NCBI GenBank assembly: GCA_965651265.1
Contig: CBFGRV010000048.1
Span: 1-22,750, forward strand
DNA length: 22,750 nucleotides
Direction of reading: 5' to 3'
Origin: CBFGRV01 sp965651265
GTDB lineage: Bacteria; Bacteroidota; Rhodothermia; Rhodothermales; VXPQ01
Shown here: in pieces, positions 14,843-21,749 of the stretch
Layout: every line of letters starts with the position of its first letter
Numbering within the stretch: the stretch's first letter is position 1
The notes under the pieces: model-generated
Seen by the model: only the letters and a program-made list of their open reading frames with translations
Databases searched by the model: none
Told to the model about the DNA's origin: nothing
Made by a program: the position numbers and the translations under genes

Positions 14843-17005
14843 ATGCGATCTGCACACGAGAGGCGGGTTCGCAGGGCCTTCGTTCGACAACGAGACAGTA
14901 CCGATTGCGGACCTGCTTGTCTGGCTTCCATCCTCCAGTACTTCGGAGGCTGGGAGGATGTGGATCGGATTCGCGAACTGGCGGGGACGGGTGTGTCGGG
15001 AACGACCCTGCTTGCGCTCATTCGGGCAGGATCCGAGCTGGGACTTGAGATCGATGGGTATCAAGCGGACATCGACGCCCTCGACTACGTCGAAATTCCC
15101 TGCATCCTGCACGTAGTCGGATCGGGCGGCGGTTACCACTTTGTGGTTTTCTTCGGTAGGGCCGACTCATCATTTCTCATAGTCGATCCTTCGGAGGGCG
15201 TGCGCAAAATCAATGCGCCAGAGGTGGAGGCGATCTGGAAATCGCGGGCCCTGCTTACGGTGCGTCCGTCGGAGACTTTTGTCACGCGCGAGAGACGGCG
15301 GCGTGAGAAGCGACAATGGCTAATTGAATCCATCCGTCGCGATACCCCCCAGTTAACTCTATCAACCTTGATGGGAATCCTGATATCCCTGTTCAGTTTG
15401 TCGGGCGCCCTCTTCTCGCAGGCCTTAATCGATGACATCCTTCCGAATGAGGATGCTTTGAAGCTGTGGGTCGGCTTAGCGCTCGTCGCGCTGTTCCTCC
15501 TGGCTCAGAATCTGCTCAGCGCGGGTCGTCAACTCATCCTGATTCGCCAGGCGCGAACATTCAACAACAGGATCATCCGCCGATTTATCGACACGCTGCT
15601 CCATCTTCCGTTCTCTTTCTTCACGTCACGTCGTGCGGGCGATTTGATCACGCGCCTCAACGATACGGCCCGGCTGCAGCGCTTCGTTACGTATGCCGTC
15701 AGCGGAGTTGTGATCAACATTTTGATGCTTCTGACAGGCTTCACGTTCGTCGCCGGTTACGCTCTCTCACTGGGTGCCTGGGTGCTGGCTGGTCTGCTCG
15801 TCTTGGGAACGTGCGCCGTCATCAGCCGCGGCCCCATTCGGAGGCGTCAGGTAGACTTGATGGTGGCGCATGCGGTCAACGAGAGCAGGTACGTCGATAG
15901 CATGCGCGGCATCGAGGCCATCAAAGCCACGAATTCAGAGCCGTTCTTCGCGCGCGCAATGCGCGGCTCCTTCAGTGCCATGCAGGATGCGGCCTACCGC
16001 CTGGGTAGAATAGGGATATCATTCGACCTGGCCGCGCAGAGCATCGGCCTCGTCATCTTGCTAGGAGTGTTAGGAGGGGGCGCGCAGCTGGTGCTCCGTG
16101 GAACGCTTCAGCTCGGTGCCTTCGTAGCACTGATTCAGATGACGAACATCCTGCTGCCGGCGGCCTACAGAATTGCCGTCTCGAACATTGAGTTGCAGGA
16201 AGCTTCTGTAGCGTTTGACAGGGTTCATCAATTTTCTCTGCGCCGGCCCGAATACGCGCAATCAGTTCGCCCGATTCCCAATTTTCGGTTTCAGAATCTT
16301 GATGTCGAGCAGCTGACATTTAGCTTTCCAGGTCAACCGCCACTGTTCGTGGATGCATCATTCCATCTGTCCAAGGGCGAGTTTGTGCTTCTCGGAGGCG
16401 GCACTGGCTCAGGCAAGTCCACGCTGCTACGGGTGCTGCTTCGACTCTATGGGGTGGATAGAGGGCGGATTCGTGTGGACGGCAGGGATTGGACGGAGAT
16501 TGATACGTCCACATGGAGGCGAGCGGTGGGGATGGTTCCGCAGGAGGTGCAGATATTCACTGGATCCGTCGCCGAAAATATTGCGATGCGGCCGCTCGAG
16601 AGCATCGAGTCAGTCCGCGGGTTCTGCGAGGAGCTGGGGCTCGCACACGTCTTTGGCGGGCTTCCACTCGGCTACGAGACCGTTCTGGGGGAGGGTGGTC
16701 TCCGGCTCTCAGGCGGCCAACAGCGGCTACTCGCACTCGCACGGGCTTTATACCGCTGGCCTCAGCTGCTCCTGGTAGACGAGCCTTTGGCCGGTCTCGA
16801 CCGTAAGTCAGCCGAGCTGACGATGGAAATTCTAGGACGCCGCCGCGGAGTTGCCGCGACACTCGTCGTGACACATCGCTCGACGCTGTTGCCTTGTGCT
16901 GATCGGGTCTACGTTCTCAAGGACGGCGGATTACGAGAGCTCGACGCCACGGCTCTATCGAAGGCTGCTTCACCCGTACGGCCTGTCATCCGATCAGAGA
17001 CTTGA
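14843..17005 (+). CDS. Peptidase-containing ABC transporter (C39 peptidase, PCAT) for double-glycine peptides
   Basis: The 720-residue product has the full PCAT layout. The C39 peptidase (about 10-140) has oxyanion Gln16 and triad Cys22 ('STDCGPACL'), His99 ('GGYHFVVFF') and Asp115 ('LIVDPS'). The six-helix ABC membrane domain spans about 165-455. The ATPase domain has Walker A 'GTGSGKST' (520-527), Q-loop Gln567, signature 'LSGGQQ' (622-627), Walker B 'LLLVDE' (E647) and His678. All catalytic residues are present. The family cuts leaders after GG and exports the cargo across the inner membrane; the two peptides at the head of the locus fit. Gram-negative PCATs often work with an HlyD-type adaptor and TolC, neither of which is in the window. 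The last 20 bases overlap the converging VIT/VWA gene. Confidence 0.96.
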   Translation: MRSAHERRVRRAFVRQRDSTDCGPACLASILQYFGGWEDVDRIRELAGTGVSGTTLLALIRAGSELGLEIDGYQADIDALDYVEIPCILHVVGSGGGYHFVVFFGRADSSFLIVDPSEGVRKINAPEVEAIWKSRALLTVRPSETFVTRERRRREKRQWLIESIRRDTPQLTLSTLMGILISLFSLSGALFSQALIDDILPNEDALKLWVGLALVALFLLAQNLLSAGRQLILIRQARTFNNRIIRRFIDTLLHLPFSFFTSRRAGDLITRLNDTARLQRFVTYAVSGVVINILMLLTGFTFVAGYALSLGAWVLAGLLVLGTCAVISRGPIRRRQVDLMVAHAVNESRYVDSMRGIEAIKATNSEPFFARAMRGSFSAMQDAAYRLGRIGISFDLAAQSIGLVILLGVLGGGAQLVLRGTLQLGAFVALIQMTNILLPAAYRIAVSNIELQEASVAFDRVHQFSLRRPEYAQSVRPIPNFRFQNLDVEQLTFSFPGQPPLFVDASFHLSKGEFVLLGGGTGSGKSTLLRVLLRLYGVDRGRIRVDGRDWTEIDTSTWRRAVGMVPQEVQIFTGSVAENIAMRPLESIESVRGFCEELGLAHVFGGLPLGYETVLGEGGLRLSGGQQRLLALARALYRWPQLLLVDEPLAGLDRKSAELTMEILGRRRGVAATLVVTHRSTLLPCADRVYVLKDGGLRELDATALSKAASPVRPVIRSET

Positions 17006-19352
17006 GATCCGACTCCTCGATTGATTCCAATCCGCTCTCACCCAATCGGACAAACACATCGCCAAGCCGGAAGGATACATCGCTCCCAAGGCGGGCGAAG
17101 TCGAGCGCTTCCGGATACACTCGAAGGAGCGAAAAATAGGCATCCGACCCTATTCGGAAGTCAATGATGGGAGTTTCTTCCGTGAACTCGGCATCAACCC
17201 ATCTACCATCAAAAATCATCGTTCGTCCATGCACGCTTACAACGCGAGCGGGCTCGATGACGTGCTCGGCGGTCGACATCGCTTTCGTCGCCCGACTTGC
17301 CGCTACGGCCGCTGCCCCTGATACCTCGTCGGCCTTGAAATCACGCTCACCCCACACCGTATTTCCAGCCGAAATTGGCGCTACTTCCGGGGCGACTGTC
17401 TGGCTGCGGGACCGGATTTGCGGAGCCATCGCCAGGGACTCTTCTTCTCGCACTAGGTACGAGGTATATGGAGTCACCAAACCAAACTCCTTCGCCAGAC
17501 TGACGATCTCATCTTTCAACTCCTCGTTTTCGCCATTCAATCGGACCTGTTCGAGCAGTTGCCCAACGCGCCGCGTCGCCCAAAGGCGGGCCACGAAATC
17601 TCGATTGCGCTCCACTTCCGGGAAGACAAAGGAGTAGCTGAATCGCTCGCGGGAATCGTGACGGGAGCCGGTTAGGATTACTCGAGCCGTTCCAGGCTTG
17701 CGGTATCGGCCCGTTACCATAAGCTGCCCGTCCTTGTGCAAATCCAAGAGATTCGTCGGTGCAAATGCGAAGGCCTCAACGCCATCGATCTGCAGATCTA
17801 GATCGACGAGGAGTGGATGGCTGATCTTGTCATAGAATGCCGCGATGCGTTCCTCGATGTTCTCGTCCGGCGAGATGTAGTCGGCTGGAACGCCGGAATC
17901 GTGTGAAAGGCCGTCCAGGAGGAGCGTGTTGACATCGTATCCAACACCAAAGGTGAAGAGTCGTACGCCATCTGGACGTTTCGTCTGCACCGCCCGCCGA
18001 ATTTGTGCTCCATCCACAACTCCGACCGAGGGAAGTCCATCCGTTAGAAAGACGATCGTACCACGCTCCGAATTGGCGAGTAGGTCGGTGGCCTCCAGGA
18101 GCGCCTCGTGAATGTTCGTTCCACCGCCGGCCTCGAGATGATCGAGAAAATAAATGGCATCTTGACGGGATCCTGCAGGCATGAGCTCCGGCCGGAAGCG
18201 GTCGACGTCGGAGCTAAATGCAATGAGACCGAACCGATCGTCATCTCCAAGTCGGTTTAAACAGTAGCGCAAAGCTTCGCGCGCCTGTTCAATCTTCTCG
18301 CCGGCCATACTACCGGATGTATCCAGCACGAAAACCACGTCTCTCGCCTGAGCGCGCGAGTCGGACCGATCCACCGAAGGAGAGAGGAGGAGCATGAAGT
18401 AGCCGGGCCGGTCGCTGTAAGGCCGGTGCGTAAGCAGCGTGGCTCCGACATCTGCATCTTCGAGATCGACGTACAGGATGAAATCTCGATTGTCCTCGAT
18501 GGGCGTGGTGTGGCGCACGATGGCACGTGTAGCGGCCGGACGCTCCGACGCTACGGCGTGCGATGGTGAGTAGATGTTCGCGATAGGCGTGGTCGACGCG
18601 ATCTCCAGGCGGATGCTCGTCGTGCGATCAGAATTGGAATCCATGCGGGACGTGGACGGACCTTTATTATCCTGAATCGTCGATACTGCTTCGCCGAGGT
18701 CCGTCCCGGGAATGCGGCGAGTCGTCGGGTTCGTCTGTACAGAACCCTGAAGCGGATATTGGAAGGTGACGAGTGACCCATCTTTTGGGAGGACCGCGTC
18801 ATATCGAAGGCGAATCGTCCGCGTTTCGCCCGGCGGGATGGGAAAGACGCTCGCGCGGAATGATCGATGCCCCACCATCTCGAGTAGAGCAGGATCGAGA
18901 CTTCGCCGAACGATGTCCTCGTAGACACGACGAGCTTTTTCTGCGTCAAGCAGCTCTCCGGAGATTTCCTGTCCGTCGACATCCATGGAGAATCGGGAGA
19001 TCTGCGCGCCTGCCGGCAACGGGAAGAGGAAGGAACCCTCGATGAAGGTGCTGCCGTGATTTCGAAAGTCATGCTCGACCGAGACTACGGCCACGTTCTC
19101 GTCGATATGGGCATCGATTCGATGGGCGTCGAGGACTACTTGGGCGGGTCGACCGTCCGGCGCGACGATAATCCCCTGAGACCAGGCTGCGTGCCCGGAA
19201 ATCAAAAGGAAGAGAACGGCTGCTACAAACCCGGCAACCAGGGCACGTACAGCCGAACGGCGATTCACCACAGGCGCGCTGCCAGGATCGTGAGGCCATT
19301 TCGAATCGGGTGGAAGCGATCGGCGACGGGGGTACGTTCTAATGCGGGGCAT
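16986..19352 (-). CDS. VIT and von Willebrand factor A domain protein, exported
   Basis: From ATG 19352 the product is 788 residues. A signal or anchor segment lies at about 35-58 ('LVAGFVAAVLFLLISGHAAW'). The VIT domain (about 60-190) has 'FRNHGSTFIEGSFLFPLP', 'VYEDIVRRSLDPALLE' and 'FPIPPGE'. The VWA domain (about 335-510) has a complete MIDAS metal site: D344-S346-S348 in 'LDTSGSMAG', T412 in 'GGGTNIHEAL' and D438 in 'FLTDG'. A conserved C-terminal region of unknown role follows. No sortase motif, transmembrane tail or T9SS domain is seen at the C-terminus. The frame is open to 19493, but the extra residues look non-coding; GTG 19268 would give a shorter, more typical signal peptide. The role is probably metal-dependent adhesion or protein binding outside the cell; the partner is unknown. 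Confidence 0.9.
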   Translation of the reverse strand: MPRIRTYPRRRSLPPDSKWPHDPGSAPVVNRRSAVRALVAGFVAAVLFLLISGHAAWSQGIIVAPDGRPAQVVLDAHRIDAHIDENVAVVSVEHDFRNHGSTFIEGSFLFPLPAGAQISRFSMDVDGQEISGELLDAEKARRVYEDIVRRSLDPALLEMVGHRSFRASVFPIPPGETRTIRLRYDAVLPKDGSLVTFQYPLQGSVQTNPTTRRIPGTDLGEAVSTIQDNKGPSTSRMDSNSDRTTSIRLEIASTTPIANIYSPSHAVASERPAATRAIVRHTTPIEDNRDFILYVDLEDADVGATLLTHRPYSDRPGYFMLLLSPSVDRSDSRAQARDVVFVLDTSGSMAGEKIEQAREALRYCLNRLGDDDRFGLIAFSSDVDRFRPELMPAGSRQDAIYFLDHLEAGGGTNIHEALLEATDLLANSERGTIVFLTDGLPSVGVVDGAQIRRAVQTKRPDGVRLFTFGVGYDVNTLLLDGLSHDSGVPADYISPDENIEERIAAFYDKISHPLLVDLDLQIDGVEAFAFAPTNLLDLHKDGQLMVTGRYRKPGTARVILTGSRHDSRERFSYSFVFPEVERNRDFVARLWATRRVGQLLEQVRLNGENEELKDEIVSLAKEFGLVTPYTSYLVREEESLAMAPQIRSRSQTVAPEVAPISAGNTVWGERDFKADEVSGAAAVAASRATKAMSTAEHVIEPARVVSVHGRTMIFDGRWVDAEFTEETPIIDFRIGSDAYFSLLRVYPEALDFARLGSDVSFRLGDVFVRLGESGLESIEESDLKSLIG

Positions 19353-19620
19353 GATTTCGCTTGATGGAGTGGGTGTGCGCGAGGCCTGAACTTTTCCAAG
19401 AACGGGAGGCTCTATCGATTTATTGCCTTGCCAAGACTCATCGTCGGACGGCTTGTGACGTTTGATCGAGGCGTGTAACAATCGCCCGTGCACGTACGTT
19501 ATCTGTCACATGAATCGGGGTGTCCGCACGCATGCACGGTGCACGCACGCGTGATCATCGCCCACGACTTTGGCAAGACCGTCGTAAGTTCGCCCCCGCT
19601 CGGCTGCTCTCCATCTGGGT
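19353..19620. other. Divergent intergenic region between VIT/VWA and hydrolase-fold genes
   Basis: About 268 bp separate the two divergent starts (127 bp if the longer VIT/VWA frame is used). It must contain promoters for both, but I see no convincing -35/-10 pair. GTGCACG occurs twice and the stretch near 19530-19560 is rich in GCACGC-type steps. No terminator, RNA gene or coding region is supported. Confidence 0.35.
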
Positions 19621-20829
19621 ATGTTCAGGCTCCGCCTCCGGCTACTGCTGCTGTGGACAATTCCGCTTCTGGCGGCCTCAAATTCGGCGTGGGCCATGGG
19701 ATTGGCCGCCGTCGACTCTATCGAAGAGCGGTTTCGGCTTAGCGAAAAGGTCGGATGGTACCGGCTCGATGACGGGGCGGAGCGCTGGCTCACATGGAAT
19801 ACAAACGGTGGGCTCCGGCTAATCGACATAGATTCCGGGGAGATGATCAACCTCCGACCCGTGACCCCGGCTATTTTCGCAGCGGATGGTGGTGCCCGAG
19901 AGTTGTCGGATGTGCAGTTCGATCAGAGCGAGACGGGAGAGGTCGTTGGCTTTCGATGGCTAGACACGAATGGAGTGGAGCGCTCTGCAGAACGACTGAC
20001 GGATCCTCCCTACGGGCAGCGCGAGCTAAGCTTTCAGAATGGTGCTCTCGAGTTGACCGGGCTGCTCTTGCTGCCTACCACACCCTCCCGACATGGGGCC
20101 GTGATCATCATAGGCGGTTCGTCCGAGTGTGCGCGCGAAGATCCGTGGGTTTTGTATCAGGCCGACTACCTGGCACGCCGGGGCATCGCCGTCTTCTTAC
20201 CGGATTCGCGAGGTACGGGGAAATCGGAAGGGGATTGGAAATCTGCCTCCTTTGACCAGCTTGCTACCGACGTCACCCTGGCCGCACAGATCATCGGGCA
20301 GCAAGCGGATGTCGATGCTTCACGTATCGGCCTGGTAGGGATGCGGGAAGGCGCGTGGGTCGCGCCCATTGCAGCAGCAACATCTGAACAAATTCGTTTC
20401 CTCGTCACCGTGTCCGGATACACGCTCTCGCCCCGTGACCAGATGCGCTATGGCATCTCATCCGATGTGCGCAGGTATGGGACACCTGATTTTCTCGTGC
20501 CGCTCATCGCTTTCGCCCTGGAATTTACTTCCACACGTCGAGGTGAGAGCTGGTGGGATCGAAACGGCCGATTTGATCCGATTCCGTATTGGTCTCAGCT
20601 CGACAAGCCTGTCCTGGCCGTCTACGGAGACCCGGAAGAGGCCGAGGACTTTCCCATCCGGCGGACCTTCCAGCGGTTGCAGGAGGTCCGCAGTGCGAGT
20701 GGAAATCCGGATTTCACCATTCGCCTGATCGAGGACGCGGACGAGAAACTGCGCGACGAAGACTCCGGCCGCATTCACCCGGAGTACCTTGAACTTCTCG
20801 CGAGCTGGATCACATCTCGCACTGCTTAG
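19621..20829 (+). CDS. Secreted alpha/beta-hydrolase-fold protein with substituted nucleophile (probable pseudoenzyme)
   Basis: The 402-residue product has a signal peptide (about 1-25, 'LLLLWTIPLLAASNSAWA'). A beta-rich N-terminal region (about 40-145) is followed by an alpha/beta hydrolase domain (about 146-400). Landmarks of the fold are clear: 'YLARRGIAVFLPDSRGTGKSEGD', here split by position as 183-191 and 193-205, and 'VDASRIGLVG' at 231-240. Where the family has G-x-S-x-G, this protein has G240-M-R-E-G244, so Arg242 replaces the serine. The oxyanion 'HG' is 'GG' (165-166), and the usual late histidine motif reads 'EDADEKL'. It probably cannot act as a serine hydrolase and may bind a ligand or protein. 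ATG 19621 starts directly at the signal peptide; no SD is evident. Confidence 0.85.
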   Translation: MFRLRLRLLLLWTIPLLAASNSAWAMGLAAVDSIEERFRLSEKVGWYRLDDGAERWLTWNTNGGLRLIDIDSGEMINLRPVTPAIFAADGGARELSDVQFDQSETGEVVGFRWLDTNGVERSAERLTDPPYGQRELSFQNGALELTGLLLLPTTPSRHGAVIIIGGSSECAREDPWVLYQADYLARRGIAVFLPDSRGTGKSEGDWKSASFDQLATDVTLAAQIIGQQADVDASRIGLVGMREGAWVAPIAAATSEQIRFLVTVSGYTLSPRDQMRYGISSDVRRYGTPDFLVPLIAFALEFTSTRRGESWWDRNGRFDPIPYWSQLDKPVLAVYGDPEEAEDFPIRRTFQRLQEVRSASGNPDFTIRLIEDADEKLRDEDSGRIHPEYLELLASWITSRTA

Positions 20830-20842
20830 AGCCAGCGCCATC

Positions 20843-20867
20843 ATCGTGCAAAAAAGGTTTGCACGAT
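20843..20867. promoter_or_regulatory. Perfect 10-bp inverted repeat, candidate operator
   Basis: ATCGTGCAAA (20843-20852) and its exact reverse complement TTTGCACGAT (20858-20867) flank the spacer AAAGG. It starts 14 bases after the hydrolase-fold gene and lies upstream of the SET gene. No T-run follows, and a TATAAA box begins three bases after the repeat, so an operator is more likely than a terminator. Confidence 0.55.
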
Positions 20868-20869
20868 TG

Positions 20870-20911
20870 TATAAAAGGATGGCGCGTTTATCCTCGTCCC
20901 GTCACTATAAT
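20870..20911 (+). promoter_or_regulatory. Candidate -10 boxes for the SET-domain gene
   Basis: Two candidate -10 elements lie upstream of the SET start: TATAAA (20870-20875), just after the inverted repeat, and a perfect TATAAT (20906-20911), 82 bases before ATG. Neither has a good -35 at 17 bases. If the first is used, the inverted repeat would occupy its spacer and -35 position. Confidence 0.35.
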
Positions 20912-20993
20912 AGCCCCGCTCCGAGATGTGCTCTGAGCCGGCGGGCACTCGCTGGCCCGAATCCCGCAACTCAACCGTTACGGACGGTGCTAG

Positions 20994-21605
20994 ATGATTC
21001 ATCCTCACACGAAGTTGCGGCACGTTAGCAAGGCAATTGGTGATGGTGTTTTCGCCACCTGCTTCATCCCAAAAGGAACCCTCGTTTACGTTCAAGACCC
21101 GCTCGAAATTGACATATCTCCTGCGGCATTTCGAGCACTGGCGGAGCCGATCAAGGCGCTCGCCGATAAGTACTCCTACATCGACGAGCGTGGCCACCGC
21201 ATCTTGAGCTGGGACATTGCCAAGTACGTCAATCACTCTTGTGAACCGAACTCGATAAGTACCGGATACGGATTCGAGATCGCCATTCGGGACATTGGAC
21301 CTGGCGAGCAGATCACGGACGAGTACGGTCTATTCAATCTCGAATGGTCCATCGACTGCCACTGCGGAAGTCCCTCATGCCGGGGCGCGATTCACGGGAG
21401 CGACGTCGACGAGCTCTATCCGCGCTGGGACGAATGGGTCATAGATGCGCTTCAGCACTTCAACCAGGTCGAACAGCCCTTGCGGCCTTACCTTCCCGAA
21501 GCCAAAGCGAGGGCGCTGATGCGGTATCTCACCACGGGAAAAGGATATCGCTCCGTGTACGAGCTGAAATATCGCGGCCGCCGGTCTGCGGCCGCGAATT
21601 TGTAA
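20994..21605 (+). CDS. SET-domain protein (putative protein-lysine methyltransferase) with post-SET cysteines
   Basis: The 203-residue product opens with a SET N-flank ('GDGVFATCFIPKGT', 16-29). It has the core motif 'NHSCEPN' (80-86), then 'IGPGEQITDEYG' (101-112) with catalytic-type Tyr111. The post-SET Cys cluster 'CHCGSPSC' (C122, C124, C129) can bind zinc together with Cys83. Residues 135-203 form an extra helical tail. SET proteins transfer methyl groups from S-adenosylmethionine to protein lysines. The substrate here is unknown and no partner is obvious nearby. No signal peptide is present, so it acts in the cytoplasm. The start ATG 20994 leaves little room ahead of the domain. The post-SET module is often noted in proteins related to eukaryotic SET enzymes, so past transfer is possible but untested. 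Confidence 0.92.
   Translation: MIHPHTKLRHVSKAIGDGVFATCFIPKGTLVYVQDPLEIDISPAAFRALAEPIKALADKYSYIDERGHRILSWDIAKYVNHSCEPNSISTGYGFEIAIRDIGPGEQITDEYGLFNLEWSIDCHCGSPSCRGAIHGSDVDELYPRWDEWVIDALQHFNQVEQPLRPYLPEAKARALMRYLTTGKGYRSVYELKYRGRRSAAANL
21572..21597 (+). terminator. 10-bp GC hairpin at the 3' end of the SET gene
   Basis: TCGCGGCCGC (21572-21581) pairs perfectly with GCGGCCGCGA (21588-21597) around loop CGGTCT, followed by ATTTGTAA. The hairpin lies inside the last codons of the SET gene rather than after its stop. It may end transcription, but the following T-run is short. Confidence 0.5.
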
Positions 21606-21678
21606 CGCCGGGGAGGTCCGACATCGGGGTGACGATACGACCGGCCCGATCGAGTGGGTCGGCAGATTGAGCGCGAGC

Positions 21679-21707
21679 TTGTCATTCGATGCAATGCACG
21701 GCATTAT
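21679..21707 (+). promoter_or_regulatory. Weak candidate promoter for the aldehyde dehydrogenase gene
   Basis: TTGTCA (21679-21684), five of six matches to the -35 consensus, is followed after 17 bases by CATTAT (21702-21707), four of six matches to the -10. It lies 42 bases before the start codon. The 144-bp gap between the SET and dehydrogenase genes shows nothing else of note. Confidence 0.3.
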
Positions 21708-21749
21708 TCCGGCGACACTCGATGGCTTGATGTCAAGGCGGGTACGTCG

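Noticed and set aside
19353..19493. N-terminal extension of the VIT/VWA frame by 47 codons
   Set aside because: The extra residues are low in information and would give an implausibly long region ahead of the signal segment.
19480..19560. Repeated GTGCACG and GCACGC steps between divergent genes, considered as a direct-repeat operator
   Set aside because: The copies are unevenly spaced and not extended beyond seven bases; this is within chance for a GC-rich stretch.
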